Program-made: the position numbers and the translations under genes
In this document: positions 35,824 to 46,263 of the stretch, one piece after another
Layout: each line of letters begins with the position of its first letter
How positions within the stretch are numbered: the first letter of the stretch is position 1
NCBI GenBank assembly: GCA_018402345.1
Contig: JAGYIV010000008.1
Coordinates: 248,001 to 312,000 of the forward strand
Reading direction: 5' to 3'
From: Terrimicrobiaceae bacterium
GTDB lineage: Bacteria > Verrucomicrobiota > Verrucomicrobiia > Chthoniobacterales > Terrimicrobiaceae
DNA: 64,000 nt
Notes under the pieces: generated by a model
Databases searched by the model: none
Told to the model about the DNA's origin: nothing
The model's input: only the letters and a program-made list of their open reading frames with translations

Positions 35824-38178
35824 ATGAGCAACAAGGCCACCAACGCACTGGATAAAGCCACCCGATCGATTGCACGTCACAGGGGCGTGGTCGAGGCCCA
35901 TCCCGTCCAAGGTAAGACCGCCATCGAGATCGCTTACGACCCCACCACCCTCGGCGAGGAAGACCTCCGTCGCATCGCTGAATCCCACGCCCCGGGCGCC
36001 TCGCTCAAAAAAAGAACCCTCCGCCTCGTGGGCGATGCCTGCGAAGCCTGCGCGATCCGCCTCGAGAAAAAGGTGGCAAAAATCCCGGGCGTCAGAAAAG
36101 CCACCGCCACCTACATCGGGAAAATCCTCTGCCTCACGTTCGACGAAAACACGGCGGATGAACAAACCCTCATGCAGGGCCTCAAAGCGGCGGGAGCAAA
36201 TGTCTCGGAATACAAGCCCGAGCTCGCGGAGGAAACCGAAACGCTCTGGCAACGTGTCAAATCCGGCTCGCTGAACGACGAGATTTCCTGCGCTACCGGC
36301 TTCCTGTTTCTGGTCATGTCCTTCGCCGCGGAGCACCTCATCGGCCCAGCGGCCATCGGCACGTGGTTCCTCTACGCGGGAGCGTATTTCTTCTGTGGCC
36401 AGCAGGGCGTTCGCTCGGCCATCGCCTCGCTTCGCCAGCGCGTGCTGGATGTCGATGTCCTCATGGTTCTCGCGGCCATCGGCGCCGGACTCGTCGGCCA
36501 GCCTTTCGAGGGCGCCCTCCTGCTGTTCCTCTTCGCCCTATCGAACGTGCTTCAAAGCTACGCCCTGCAACGCACGCGCAAGGCAATCCACTCCCTTCTC
36601 AAGCTCCGCCCCGAAAAGGCGCTCCTCAAGCGCGACGGCACCACGTTCGCCGTGCGGGTGGAGGACTTGCTGGTGGGCGATGTCGTTGTGCTTCGCCCTG
36701 GCGAGCACGTTCCCGTGGACGGCACCGTGCTCGAAGGACGCAGCCATGTGGACGAATCCAGCCTCACCGGCGAGTCGATCCCCGTCCAGAAGGAGACTGG
36801 CAGTAAACTCTTCGCAGGCACCCTCAACCAGAGCGGCGGACTCGAACTCAGGGTGGACACCCGCGCGGAGGACTCGACCCTCGCCCGCATGGTCAAACTC
36901 GTCGAGGAGGCCCAGGCGGAAAAATCCAAAACCCAGCGGTTCCTCGAGGAGGCCGAGCAATACTACGCGACGGGCGTCATTGCATTCACGGCGCTCGTTT
37001 TTGTTGTCCCGTTTTTCCTCATGGGCGAGGCGTTCACCGAGGCCTTCTACCGAGCCATGACCGTCATGGTCGTGGCATCCCCCTGCGCGCTGGTCATCAG
37101 CACCCCTGCCACCGTCCTCTCGGCCATCGGCGGTGCTGCACGGCGCGGCATTCTCATCAAGGGCGGCTCACACCTGGAACAAGCCTCCCGCATCGATATC
37201 GTGGCCTTTGACAAAACCGGCACACTTACCGCAGGCAAGCCGGTGGTCACGGCGATCGTCGATCCCACAGGCGCCTACAAACCGGAGTCGGGCATCCCCG
37301 ATTCCCTGCACCCGCTCGTCGCCGCCACCGCAGCGCTAGAGCAAAAATCCGAACACCCACTCGCCCGCGCGATTCTTCATTGCACCGCATCCCTTGACCT
37401 GAAACTCCCGCCTGCCACCGACTTCCAAGCCATCGCGGGCAAGGGTGCCGAGGCGACAATCAATGGCGAACGCCTCGTCGTGGGAAGCGAACGCTTTTTC
37501 AACGAACTCGGCGCGGCGGGCATGGACCCCATCTCCTCCCATGCCTCTCCCCTCGCCTCGCGCGGCCACACCTGCGTCTGGGTGGGCACCCGCTCGGGAG
37601 ACCGCGTGACCGCCCGCGCTGTCCTTACCCTCGCGGACACCCTTCGCCCAGAATCCATCGCGATGGTCCGCCGCCTCCACGAACTGGGAGTGAAAAAAGT
37701 CGTCATGCTCACCGGTGACCAGAAGGCCGTCGCCCATGCCATCGCCGCCGAGGCGGGCGTGGACGATGTGCGCGCGGAACTTCTCCCCGAGGACAAGGTC
37801 GCCGCCATCCGCGAACTCAAGAAAGAGGGCAAGGTCATGATGGTTGGCGATGGCGTCAACGATGCCCCTGCGCTTGCCTCGTCGGATATCGGCGTGGCCA
37901 TGGGGGCCGCAGGCACCGACATCGCCATGGAAACGGCGGATATCGTTCTCATGGGAGACAAACTCGAGAACATCCCCCTCCTCCTCGGCATGGCCCGCCA
38001 TGCCCGCCGCGTTCTGTGGCAGAACCTCGTCTTCGCCTCGACAGTGATCGTCCTCCTCCTCGCGGCAACATTCGGCATCAACCTCGCCCTGCCCATGGGC
38101 GTCGTGGGTCACGAGGGCAGCACCGTCTTGGTATGCCTGAACGGCCTGCGCCTCCTCGTTTACAAACCCAAAGCTTGA
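35824..38178 (+). CDS. P1B-type heavy-metal-transporting ATPase (P1B-4-like)
   Basis: The 784-residue pump has an N-terminal HMA-like domain with a GDACEACA metal site (CxxC, about 73), an A-domain (VDESSLTGESIPVQK), the membrane motif ASPCALVIST, the phosphorylation site FDKTGTLTAG, KSEHPLA in the N-domain and GDGVNDAPALA. SPC in helix 4 and HEGSTVLVCLN in the last helix are the P1B-4 signatures, a class that exports Co, Zn or Fe(II). The first 40 residues form a further degenerate ferredoxin-like domain. Which metal is moved is not readable. It begins just after the rpmA terminator and converges on the oxygenase gene. Confidence 0.92.
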   Translation: MSNKATNALDKATRSIARHRGVVEAHPVQGKTAIEIAYDPTTLGEEDLRRIAESHAPGASLKKRTLRLVGDACEACAIRLEKKVAKIPGVRKATATYIGKILCLTFDENTADEQTLMQGLKAAGANVSEYKPELAEETETLWQRVKSGSLNDEISCATGFLFLVMSFAAEHLIGPAAIGTWFLYAGAYFFCGQQGVRSAIASLRQRVLDVDVLMVLAAIGAGLVGQPFEGALLLFLFALSNVLQSYALQRTRKAIHSLLKLRPEKALLKRDGTTFAVRVEDLLVGDVVVLRPGEHVPVDGTVLEGRSHVDESSLTGESIPVQKETGSKLFAGTLNQSGGLELRVDTRAEDSTLARMVKLVEEAQAEKSKTQRFLEEAEQYYATGVIAFTALVFVVPFFLMGEAFTEAFYRAMTVMVVASPCALVISTPATVLSAIGGAARRGILIKGGSHLEQASRIDIVAFDKTGTLTAGKPVVTAIVDPTGAYKPESGIPDSLHPLVAATAALEQKSEHPLARAILHCTASLDLKLPPATDFQAIAGKGAEATINGERLVVGSERFFNELGAAGMDPISSHASPLASRGHTCVWVGTRSGDRVTARAVLTLADTLRPESIAMVRRLHELGVKKVVMLTGDQKAVAHAIAAEAGVDDVRAELLPEDKVAAIRELKKEGKVMMVGDGVNDAPALASSDIGVAMGAAGTDIAMETADIVLMGDKLENIPLLLGMARHARRVLWQNLVFASTVIVLLLAATFGINLALPMGVVGHEGSTVLVCLNGLRLLVYKPKA

Positions 38179-38179
38179 G

Positions 38180-40516
38180 TCAAAGCCCCGCACCAGATTC
38201 CGCACAGGCGGCGTAGACCCTTGCCGCCGTCTCCGCGAGGTCGGCATGCGCGGCGGGCGGCAGGACGATCATCCGGCGCATATCAGCCACGTCTCTCCGG
38301 TATTGATCGCAGGCACGTTCGTAGGTGGCCCGCGTTTTCGTGCAAACGAGTGTGTAAGGGCTGCCCTTGCGCTCGGTGACATGGGTCATATCGAGCCCCA
38401 GACGCTCAATAAAGTTGTGGATCTGCTCCCTGGTTTCCTTCTTTGACCGGAAGGAACACACCTGCCTCACAGGATCCCGGGCGAATCGCACGAGTTCACG
38501 AAGCTCGGGCATGTTGAAATTCGCTTCGGCCACGTCCTGCCCCCAGTCCACCGGAGCAGGCGGCGGCGTCTCGCTCCGCTTCAAATAAAACACCACTGCA
38601 TGGAGCCAGAGCGGATTCGCAAGTGGAGCAGGCAGCTTTTCAGGACGGGAGAAACACGCTTCCAGCGCAGGAACAATGGTGGATGACACATCAAGGCGCA
38701 GAGGATTTTCCCTGGGAAGATTTGCCACGCGGGCTTCGAAGGATGCGAACCGTGGCTCCGCGACAAGCAGGAGAAAGCTCGAGAGCGTCTGCGCCCCGAT
38801 CCTATTCGCTTGGGGTTTCGCATATCCGCCGGGCGTCGATGCCGATACAGACCCATTTTTCTCGATGGCTGTCAGCAGAACCCCGAGCAGGGGGGCGGCG
38901 AACGCCTCCGATCCCGTTGCAACAGCAAGCCGGTTCCATAAATCCATACATGCGGCGGCGAGAAACGGCCCGAACATTGCGATGTGGTCCCCGAGAATCC
39001 GTTGCACTTCGGCGGGTGGCAGAATCCTCGCCGCTTCCACAAGCGCCTCGTTCTGCGAGCCATCATAGGATTCCTCCACCAACTCCGGGAGCAACCCCTC
39101 CATCAACTCCGGATCGCCGTGCGCCGCAAGCGCCCTGAGAACACGGTCAAGACGCCCTGAATCATGCGTGGACCACTTTTCACCCAGTCGCACAGCAATC
39201 CTCTCGACGGATTCTTTCGCCCCCGAGCGGACAAGGTCCTCAAGGCGCACGAGTCCGGCATCCATGCCGACCGAAAGGCAAATCTCGTCATACGATGCCT
39301 TGTGCCACAGCACAATGGCGGCGCGCAGGTAGGACCTTTCGAAATCCACCCCGGCATTTCCCGTGGCCTCGGAAAATTGAATGTCGTCGGGATCCTCGCC
39401 CTCGAGCGCATCCGGCGGCAGCACCTCCTTGTCTTCAAGGGGAACCCTCCCAAAATCGACCCTGCGGTCCAGGGCATCGCACCACTCGTCGATGTAAGCG
39501 TGGGAATCGCACACCTCGCCGGGCTCATATTCGTCTTCGTCATCGCCCCAGCGACTGTCTCCATAGCCGCTGTATTCTGCCCACCCGGACTCCTCGATGT
39601 GCACAATTCCAAGATGGAACGCACACTCACTCGCCTTCGAGGCTTCCAGCAAGACGCCGGCAATCGCGGCATCGCGCCCCTTCAATCCCGAAAATGAAAG
39701 GCCTGAGGGCGTGTATTTGTGCTCGAGCAAATAAGCGACCTTCTTCGGCGCGTCATCACTGCGCGCGGTCCATTGGCGCAGCGCCTCCGCTGCCTTCCGG
39801 ATATGCGCCCTGTCATCGGGAGGTCGCGGGGCCCCATCCCGCTTCCGCGAGTCGAGGATCAGATTGTATATGAGACACACGCGGTTTCCCGAAACCACTG
39901 GCCGGACCTCATGCTCGCAGTCGGCGTAAAACGCCGCAAAACCAACTTCTCCTGGATCGGTCCCACGCAAATCAACCGACACCTCGCGCCCAGCATGGCG
40001 GACAAGCAACTCGCCACCCTCGTGGGCAGACGGCAGGCTGACCACCAGCGTGCCAAACATCCCGCCAGCTTTTTCCGAATCGCGGTGGGCGAGAAAAAAC
40101 CCTCCCTCGTCGTATACAAGCAGTTTGTAAAACTCGGCCCGCACCTCCTCCGGAACCAAACCCAACCCCTCCGCCACGCGCGCGACCAACCCCTCAAAGC
40201 GCTTGCTCCACCCCTTGCCTTCGATCGAAACTTTCGCAGGTGCGATTTGCCAGACCTTGCGCACCTCCTCGTCCACCAGCGTCTGGTCCCCTTTCCCATA
40301 TGGCGCGCGCTCGGCGGCAGCGGCGATCAACTCTCTGGCCTGGGCGGGCGGCACTGGGAAAGACAACTGCCCGACCCCCTCAACCGTCAAACATGGCATC
40401 AGCGTTTCATATTTTCCCGAAACCTCGAAATCCCCCGGGCGCTCAAGCGTTTCAAGCGCCTCCACCAAATCGCCGAATCCCTCGGCATACGTCACATGGA
40501 TCTGTTCGTCGGACAT
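38180..40516 (-). CDS. Large 2OG-Fe(II) oxygenase-domain protein
   Basis: An N-terminal prolyl-hydroxylase-like dioxygenase domain (about 85-230) has FYKLLVYDEGGFFLAHRDSEK (His-x-Asp), the second His in FYADCEHEV and the 2OG-binding Arg in VSGNRVCLIYNL. The remaining 500 residues are mostly helical, with no domain I recognise and an acidic patch (WGDDEDEYEPG). No signal peptide or membrane helix is seen, so it is probably cytoplasmic. Such fusions are rare in bacteria and commoner in fungi, so transfer is possible. The start is at MSDEQIH; earlier in-frame sequence lacks similarity. Substrate unknown. Confidence 0.8.
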   Translation of the reverse strand: MSDEQIHVTYAEGFGDLVEALETLERPGDFEVSGKYETLMPCLTVEGVGQLSFPVPPAQARELIAAAAERAPYGKGDQTLVDEEVRKVWQIAPAKVSIEGKGWSKRFEGLVARVAEGLGLVPEEVRAEFYKLLVYDEGGFFLAHRDSEKAGGMFGTLVVSLPSAHEGGELLVRHAGREVSVDLRGTDPGEVGFAAFYADCEHEVRPVVSGNRVCLIYNLILDSRKRDGAPRPPDDRAHIRKAAEALRQWTARSDDAPKKVAYLLEHKYTPSGLSFSGLKGRDAAIAGVLLEASKASECAFHLGIVHIEESGWAEYSGYGDSRWGDDEDEYEPGEVCDSHAYIDEWCDALDRRVDFGRVPLEDKEVLPPDALEGEDPDDIQFSEATGNAGVDFERSYLRAAIVLWHKASYDEICLSVGMDAGLVRLEDLVRSGAKESVERIAVRLGEKWSTHDSGRLDRVLRALAAHGDPELMEGLLPELVEESYDGSQNEALVEAARILPPAEVQRILGDHIAMFGPFLAAACMDLWNRLAVATGSEAFAAPLLGVLLTAIEKNGSVSASTPGGYAKPQANRIGAQTLSSFLLLVAEPRFASFEARVANLPRENPLRLDVSSTIVPALEACFSRPEKLPAPLANPLWLHAVVFYLKRSETPPPAPVDWGQDVAEANFNMPELRELVRFARDPVRQVCSFRSKKETREQIHNFIERLGLDMTHVTERKGSPYTLVCTKTRATYERACDQYRRDVADMRRMIVLPPAAHADLAETAARVYAACAESGAGL

Positions 40517-40592
40517 GCGCGGATTGTTCCAAACCGGCGGATCGACTGGCAAGAACGGTCCGCTTTTCCAGCACAGCAGCGGCGCTGCCGGC

Positions 40593-41957
40593 TTAAAACG
40601 ATTTCCTGAGGTGACTGGGAAGGATGCCGAGTTGCTCGCGGTATTTGGCAACGGTGCGACGGGCGACGGCGAGGCCACGGTCTGAGAGGAGCTTGACGAT
40701 GTCCTGGTCGCTGTAGGGTGCCCGTCCGGATTCCTCCTTCACAATCTGGGCGATTGCCTGCCTGACACTTTCGTTGCTGACGGTCTCGCCATCGCTGTTC
40801 GTGTATCCGTGTGTGAAGAAGTATTTCATCTCGAAGATGCCTTGGGGGGTTGAGATGAATTTTCCGGCGGCAGCCCTGCTGACGGTGGTCTCATGGACTC
40901 CAACCGCCTCCGCAACCTGGCTCATGGTCATGGGCTTGAGGTGGGCGGGACCATTGATGAGGAACTCGCGCTGTCGCACGGCGATTTCGCGAGCAATATT
41001 GAGGATCGTTTGCTGGCGCTGCTGGATGCTTTTGATGAAAAAATTCCCCCCGCGAATTTTATCGCGGAGATAATCGCGAACCTCCTTGGTATTGCCTCCA
41101 AGCATGTCCTTGCAGGAGTCAGCGATCCGGAGCTGCGGAATTTCATCGTTGTTCAACCCCACCGAGAAATCCTCACCGTCGAACTCGATAGAGACCTCGG
41201 GAACGACGACCTGGTTCGTGTCGGCGGCGAAGAGGCGACCGGGCGCCGGGTTGAGGGATGCGATTGTTTCGGCGGCGTGCTGGACCTCGGGCAACTCCAG
41301 ATCGAGCGCCTTGGCGATCTCATGGAGCTTCTTGCGGCCCAACTCGTCGAGGTAATGGCGCACGATGCGCGACTCGGTGGAGTATTTTTTGCCACGGCGC
41401 TCGAGTTGCAGAAGGAGGCACTCGGAGAGCGTGCGGGCGGCCACTCCGGGCGGGTCGAACTCCTGGACTTTCGGCAGGACACGCTCCACGTCGTCCACGG
41501 GCGTATCGAGAGTGGAGGCAATCTCCTCAACACTGGATCGGAAATAGCCGCCCTCGTCGAGGTTGCCGATGATCTCGACTGCGATCGCGGCATCATCCTT
41601 TGGCCAGGAGGCGGTAAGAAGCTGCTCGAGCAGGTGCTCGGAAAGAGTGGGCGGCCGGACCTGGGAGTCGAGAAAGTGCTGGCGGCGCTCAAGCGCCTCC
41701 CGGGTCCAGGGCTCGGAAGCCTGGCGCTGGATGTAGTATTCGTTCCACTGCTCGTCCATCGACGAGATTTCCTGTTTTTTCTCAAGCTCGGGCTTGTCGG
41801 GAACAACCTCCTCAAGTGCCGGGTTCGAGCGGAGCTCGGTTTCGATCAGGGAGCGGAGTTCGGTCAGAGGGGCCTGGAGAACATGCAGGCTTTGCTGCAT
41901 CTGGGGCGACAGCGTTTGCTGCAGCGCCATTTTCGCCACTTGTTGCATCCCTGCCAT
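40593..41957 (-). CDS. rpoN: RNA polymerase sigma-54 factor
   Basis: Sigma-54 directs polymerase to -24/-12 promoters that need an ATP-driven activator. The product (about 454 residues) has the Gln-rich region I (LQQTLSPQMQQSLHVLQAPL), the core-binding domain, an HTH (SQVAEAVGVHETTVSRAAAGKFI) and the RpoN box ARRTVAKYREQLGI at the end. The start at 41957 (MAGMQQ) is preferred; a TTG at 41993 is a weaker option. No enhancer-binding protein is in the window. It follows the nusG terminator on the same strand. Confidence 0.95.
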   Translation of the reverse strand: MAGMQQVAKMALQQTLSPQMQQSLHVLQAPLTELRSLIETELRSNPALEEVVPDKPELEKKQEISSMDEQWNEYYIQRQASEPWTREALERRQHFLDSQVRPPTLSEHLLEQLLTASWPKDDAAIAVEIIGNLDEGGYFRSSVEEIASTLDTPVDDVERVLPKVQEFDPPGVAARTLSECLLLQLERRGKKYSTESRIVRHYLDELGRKKLHEIAKALDLELPEVQHAAETIASLNPAPGRLFAADTNQVVVPEVSIEFDGEDFSVGLNNDEIPQLRIADSCKDMLGGNTKEVRDYLRDKIRGGNFFIKSIQQRQQTILNIAREIAVRQREFLINGPAHLKPMTMSQVAEAVGVHETTVSRAAAGKFISTPQGIFEMKYFFTHGYTNSDGETVSNESVRQAIAQIVKEESGRAPYSDQDIVKLLSDRGLAVARRTVAKYREQLGILPSHLRKSF

Positions 41958-41995
41958 AAGCGGTGAGGGTAGGCATGGATACTGCTCAGACAAGC

Positions 41996-42034
41996 AAAAA
42001 CCGCGCCATCTTTGCGGGTGGCGCGGCTTTTGCG
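41996..42034 (-). terminator. Terminator downstream of nusG
   Basis: Read on the minus strand, CCGCGCCA and TGGCGCGG form a hairpin after nusG, flanked by A and T runs (TTTTG on one side, AAAAA on the other), so it is bidirectional in form. It closes the tRNA-Thr-tuf-tRNA-Trp-secE-nusG unit. Confidence 0.85.
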
Positions 42035-42058
42035 TTATCCCCTCTGCAGGGAAAGAAA

Positions 42059-42622
42059 TCAGGCCTTTTCGACCTGCCAGTATTCAAGATCCACGAGCGT
42101 GTCGCGACCGAAAATGCTGACCGACACACGGAGCTTCCCGCGCTCGGGATCGATCTCCTCGACAAGTCCGTTCTGGTTCTGGAACGGACCGTCAGCAACC
42201 TTGACCTTGTCTCCCACTTCGAAATTGATCTTGGGTTTCACCGTATCCTCGCGGTCGCGGACTTGGGCGAGGAGGGCTTCCACTTCCTTCGGTCGCATCG
42301 GAGTGGGGCGGTCCTTGGTGCCAGCGAACCCGAGCACACCATTTGTCTCCTTGATGAAATACCATGCACGCTCGACGAGATCATTCTTGTCGTCAAGGAG
42401 ATGCATATTGACAATGATGTAACCGGGAAAAAACTTGCGGGTGGTTTCCGTCTTTTTGCCGCGCTTGATTTCTTGAACCCGCTCGGTGGGGATCAGGACT
42501 TCATAGATGAGGTCGGACATTTCCTCGGTGGCGATGCGGCGGGTGATGTTTTCCTGCACTTTTTGTTCCTGTCCGGAAAGGACATGAACAACATACCACT
42601 GATCTTTCGGGGCTGGCGGCAT
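42059..42622 (-). CDS. nusG: Transcription termination/antitermination protein NusG
   Basis: NusG bridges RNA polymerase to rho or the ribosome. The 187-residue product has the NGN domain (WYVVHVLSGQEQKVQENI, FFPGYIIVNM, VKETNGVLGFAG-type segment) and a C-terminal KOW (FEVGDKVKVADGPFQNQNGLVEEID). It is directly downstream of secE. In most genomes rplK-rplA-rplJ-rplL follow; here a terminator and rpoN follow instead. Confidence 0.97.
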   Translation of the reverse strand: MPPAPKDQWYVVHVLSGQEQKVQENITRRIATEEMSDLIYEVLIPTERVQEIKRGKKTETTRKFFPGYIIVNMHLLDDKNDLVERAWYFIKETNGVLGFAGTKDRPTPMRPKEVEALLAQVRDREDTVKPKINFEVGDKVKVADGPFQNQNGLVEEIDPERGKLRVSVSIFGRDTLVDLEYWQVEKA

Positions 42623-42651
42623 TGTTTATTGTGTTCGGGGTGGAGGTGGGA

Positions 42652-42867
42652 TTAGGGGCGGGTTAGGAACCCGACCACGTTGATCAAAATGAAATCAAAA
42701 AAAGCAATATATCCACCGAGGAGGATCATGGCGATCATGACTACGACGGTCGAATCCGTGAGTTCCTTGTAGCGGCGGAACCCTTTTTCATTCGGATCCC
42801 ATGGCCAGTTGGCCTTGCCGAGTTCGACACGGACTTCGGAGATGAATTTGCGGCTCTTTGAAAACAT
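42652..42867 (-). CDS. secE: Preprotein translocase subunit SecE
   Basis: The 71-residue single-helix SecE clamps SecY. It shows the basic, amphipathic start FISEVRVELGKANWPW, then the TDSTVVVMIAMILLGGYIAFFDFI helix. This is the short form, as is common outside the gamma-proteobacteria. It lies between the tRNA-Trp gene and nusG. Confidence 0.95.
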   Translation of the reverse strand: MFSKSRKFISEVRVELGKANWPWDPNEKGFRRYKELTDSTVVVMIAMILLGGYIAFFDFILINVVGFLTRP

Positions 42868-42889
42868 TTTTAAAGGGAGTGGGGCGGCA

Positions 42890-42962
42890 CAGGTCAGGAG
42901 GGACTCGAACCCCCAACCAGCGGTTTTGGAGACCGCTGCTCTACCAATTGAGCTACTGACCT
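42890..42962 (-). tRNA. tRNA-Trp (CCA)
   Basis: A 73-base cloverleaf reads from 42962: acceptor AGGTCAG/CTGACCT, anticodon loop CTCCAAA (CCA), T loop GTTCGAG. The CCA tail is not encoded. It sits between tuf and secE, the order known from many bacteria. Confidence 0.95.
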
Positions 42963-42992
42963 TCGGAGTTTATCCGGCCTGTGGCGCGTTCC

Positions 42993-44177
42993 TTACTTGA
43001 TGATTTCGGCAACGCGTCCGGCACCCACGGTGCGGCCACCCTCGCGGATCGCGAAGCGGATGGTTTTTTCCATCGCAATCGGAGTGATGAGTTCGACCTC
43101 CACGGAGACGTTGTCGCCGGGCATAACCATCTCGACTCCCTCAGGGAGCTTGACGGTGCCGGTTACGTCCGTGGTGCGGAAGTAGAATTGCGGACGATAG
43201 TTCGTGAAGAACGGCGTGTGGCGTCCACCCTCGTCCTTGGAGAGGACATAGACCTCTGCCTTGAACTGGGTGTGAGGCTTGATCGAGCCTGGTTTGGCGA
43301 TCACTTGGCCGCGCTCGATGTCGTCCTTCTTGATGCCGCGCATAAGCACACCGACGTTGTCGCCGGCTTCGGCGGTGTCGAGGAGCTTGCGGAACATTTC
43401 GATGTCCGTGATGGTTGTTTTGGCTGTGGGCTTGAGACCGACGATCTCGACCTCTTCCATCTTCTTGAGGATGCCGCGCTCGACACGACCAGTGGCGACG
43501 GTGCCGCGACCTTCGATATTGAACACGTCTTCAACGGGCATTAGGAAGGGCAGATCCTTCGGACGCTCTGGCTCGGGAATGAACTCGTCCACGGCATTCA
43601 TCAGATTAATGATTTCCTGCTCGTAGGTGGCGTCTCCTTCAAGGGCCTTGAGGGCGCTGCCTTTGACAATCGGAATGGTGTCGCCTGGGAACTCGTATTT
43701 GCTGAGGAGTTCGCGGATTTCCATTTCGACAAGTTCAAGGAGATCCTTGTCGTCGACCATGTCGACCTTGTTCATGAACACAACGATCGCGGGCACGCCG
43801 ACCTGGCGGGCGAGAAGGATGTGCTCGCGGGTTTGGGGCATGGGGCCGTCGGCGGCGCTGCAAACAAGAATCGCACCGTCCATCTGGGCGGCACCGGTGA
43901 TCATGTTTTTAACATAATCGGCGTGGCCGGGGCAGTCGACGTGGGCGTAGTGGCGTTTGTCGGTCTCGTATTCGACGTGGGCGGTGTTGATCGTGATACC
44001 GCGCTCTTTCTCCTCGGGAGCCGCGTCGATGTCCGCGTAGCCCTTCGCCTGGGCCTTGCCGGACTTCGAGAGGACGGTCGTGATCGCGGCGGTGAGTGTG
44101 GTTTTGCCGTGGTCAACGTGGCCAATCGTGCCGATGTTGACGTGCGGTTTGTTTCTCTGGAACTGTTCTTTAGCCAT
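42993..44177 (-). CDS. tuf: Elongation factor Tu
   Basis: EF-Tu brings aminoacyl-tRNA to the ribosome. The 394-residue GTPase has [15 protein letters not shown], the effector region [41 protein letters not shown], the hinge [19 protein letters not shown] and the C-terminal [20 protein letters not shown]. It is flanked by tRNA-Thr and tRNA-Trp. No other copy is in the window. Confidence 0.99.
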   Translation of the reverse strand: MAKEQFQRNKPHVNIGTIGHVDHGKTTLTAAITTVLSKSGKAQAKGYADIDAAPEEKERGITINTAHVEYETDKRHYAHVDCPGHADYVKNMITGAAQMDGAILVCSAADGPMPQTREHILLARQVGVPAIVVFMNKVDMVDDKDLLELVEMEIRELLSKYEFPGDTIPIVKGSALKALEGDATYEQEIINLMNAVDEFIPEPERPKDLPFLMPVEDVFNIEGRGTVATGRVERGILKKMEEVEIVGLKPTAKTTITDIEMFRKLLDTAEAGDNVGVLMRGIKKDDIERGQVIAKPGSIKPHTQFKAEVYVLSKDEGGRHTPFFTNYRPQFYFRTTDVTGTVKLPEGVEMVMPGDNVSVEVELITPIAMEKTIRFAIREGGRTVGAGRVAEIIK

Positions 44178-44220
44178 CTGTGGTTGGTGTTTTTGTTGAT
44201 TTTTTGCAGGGCGATGGTGG

Positions 44221-44296
<76 letters not shown>

Positions 44297-44429
44297 ATCT
44301 GGCGGCTATCGCCGCGGGTTTGCGCATCGACCAGCGTGGGTTCCGATCGGAGTCGAGGTGATGACGCCTACCGCCACAGCCTTGCAGGACGGCGGCGAGC
44401 GTCGTCTCCCCACGACGATCGGAGGGCAC

Positions 44430-44457
44430 AAGCTATCCGTTGCCGCATGCGTGTCAA
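44430..44457 (-). promoter_or_regulatory. Sigma-70-like promoter for the tRNA-Thr/tuf operon
   Basis: TTGACA (RC of 44452-44457) and TAGCTT (RC of 44430-44435) are separated by 16 bases, with a GC-rich discriminator (GTGCCCTCC) that is typical of stringently controlled stable-RNA promoters. The 250 bases up to the transporter gene at 44554 hold nothing else that I recognise. Confidence 0.55.
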
Positions 44458-44553
44458 AACAAAATCCACACCAAAAAAATTGCCGCAAATGAACTCGTGC
44501 AAGATAGGGGAAAGGGGTTGCCTGCGAAATCGGTGCCACCTAACGTCGCCGCC

Positions 44554-46263
44554 ATGTCGTGCGAGAGGTGGTCATCGCGTCTGGGGGTGATTCTGGCCGT
44601 GGCAGGAAGCGCGGTCGGGTTGGGGAACTTCCTTCGCTTTCCGGGCCAGGCCGCCCAGTATGGTGGCGGGGCGTTCATGATCGCGTATTTCGTCTCGCTC
44701 TTGATTCTCGGCCTTCCGATTTGCTGGGCCGAGTGGACGATGGGACGCATGGCCGGCCGTCACGGGTTCCACTCTTCGCCAGGGGTCTTTCATTTCTTCC
44801 TCCGGAACCGGTGGGGGAAATATGTCGGGGTGATAGGAGTCGTCGTGCCCGTGGTGATCTACATGTATTATGTGGTCATCGAGTCGTGGTGTCTGGGATA
44901 CGCGGTGAACTTCCTGACCGGCGGCATCCGATTTGATTCGGTGGATGGAGCAAGCAAGTTCTTCGGGAGATTCATCGGGATCGAGGAAAACGGGCTCTCG
45001 CTCGGCTTCGGGTTCGATCAGGTCGGGAGCTACCTTTTATTCGTGTTCGTGTTGAATTTCGTGTTGATCTACCGCGGGGTTTCGAAGGGGATCGAGTGGT
45101 TCTGCAAATGGGCGATGCCTGCCCTGCTTGTGCTGGCACTGGTGATTCTCGCCCGCGTCCTCACGCTCGGCGCACCGGACCCCTCGCTGCCGGAGCGCAA
45201 TGTGATCAACGGACTCGGCTATATGTGGAATCCCGGAAAGGTGTTTCTGGAAAAAAACGGAGAAGCTGGTTGGACGAGGGAGCGCGAGTTGATCGGGGAC
45301 ACCGAAATCGAGCAGGCCCGCGCGGAGGCGGCCGCCGATCCCTCGCTCCGGGTGGAAACGGTTGGAATCGCCGGGCAACTGAGGAAGCCCCAGTTGTGGC
45401 TCGCGGCCGCCGGCCAGATTTTCTTTTCTCTCAGCGTCGGCTTCGGCGTGATCCTCACCTATGCCAGCTACCTTTCGAAACGTGATGACGTCGTGCTGAG
45501 CGGACTCTCGGCGACCAGCGCCAACGAATTCTGCGAGGTCGGACTGGGCGGTTTGATCACGCTTCCGGCGGGCTTTGCCTTTCTTGGCGTGGCCGGTGTT
45601 GCGGGCATGGGCACATTTGCCCTCGGGTTCAATGTCCTGCCGCTGGTGTTCGCCAAGATGCCCATGGGCGAACTCTTCGGTTTTGTGTTTTTCCTTCTCC
45701 TGTTCCTCGCGGCGGTCACCAGTTCCCTGTCGATGCTGCAGCCGGGCATCGCTTTTCTCGAGGAGGCACTGAACATCGGCCGCAAGGAATCCGTGGCCAT
45801 CATGGGATTCATCACGGCAATGGGCTCGGCGTTCGTTGTGTATTTCAGCAAGGACTTGAAGGCGCTCGACACGCTGGATTTTTGGGTGGGCACGTTTCTG
45901 ATCTTCATCCTCGCGACATCGCAGATCATCGTTTTCTCGTGGAGGTTCGGTGTCGAGAAGGGCCTCGCCGAAGCCGCCCAAGGCTCGGTGTTTGGTATTC
46001 CACGGGTGTTTGTGCCTGTCATGAAATTCATCTCGCCATTGTTTCTGCTCACGGTCTTCGCCCTCTGGATGCTTACCAATGTCTTCGGGATTTCCTTCTC
46101 CGGCGGCGAACCGGAGTTCAGCGGATATGTGAGGGATTTGTTCATCGATCCGGAACCCGTCGCGATCCTTGCCGTGGGCCTCGTCGGGTTGTTCGCCCTC
46201 TTCGTCGCCCTGTTGGCATCGCGGGCGCGCGCTTTCAGGCATCAAAAAGGAGGCAACCCATGA
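44554..46263 (+). CDS. Neurotransmitter:sodium symporter family transporter (MetP-like)
   Basis: The 569-residue NSS/SNF protein begins [32 protein letters not shown], the Na+- and substrate-binding helix 1 motif, and has about twelve helices. A long extra loop (about 230-305, with [15 protein letters not shown]) separates helices 5 and 6. It is overlapped by a small single-helix subunit (ATGA), as in the corynebacterial MetPS methionine/alanine uptake system; amino-acid import driven by Na+ is the best inference. Start at ATG 44554 (MSCERW), just before the motif. Confidence 0.92.
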   Translation: MSCERWSSRLGVILAVAGSAVGLGNFLRFPGQAAQYGGGAFMIAYFVSLLILGLPICWAEWTMGRMAGRHGFHSSPGVFHFFLRNRWGKYVGVIGVVVPVVIYMYYVVIESWCLGYAVNFLTGGIRFDSVDGASKFFGRFIGIEENGLSLGFGFDQVGSYLLFVFVLNFVLIYRGVSKGIEWFCKWAMPALLVLALVILARVLTLGAPDPSLPERNVINGLGYMWNPGKVFLEKNGEAGWTRERELIGDTEIEQARAEAAADPSLRVETVGIAGQLRKPQLWLAAAGQIFFSLSVGFGVILTYASYLSKRDDVVLSGLSATSANEFCEVGLGGLITLPAGFAFLGVAGVAGMGTFALGFNVLPLVFAKMPMGELFGFVFFLLLFLAAVTSSLSMLQPGIAFLEEALNIGRKESVAIMGFITAMGSAFVVYFSKDLKALDTLDFWVGTFLIFILATSQIIVFSWRFGVEKGLAEAAQGSVFGIPRVFVPVMKFISPLFLLTVFALWMLTNVFGISFSGGEPEFSGYVRDLFIDPEPVAILAVGLVGLFALFVALLASRARAFRHQKGGNP

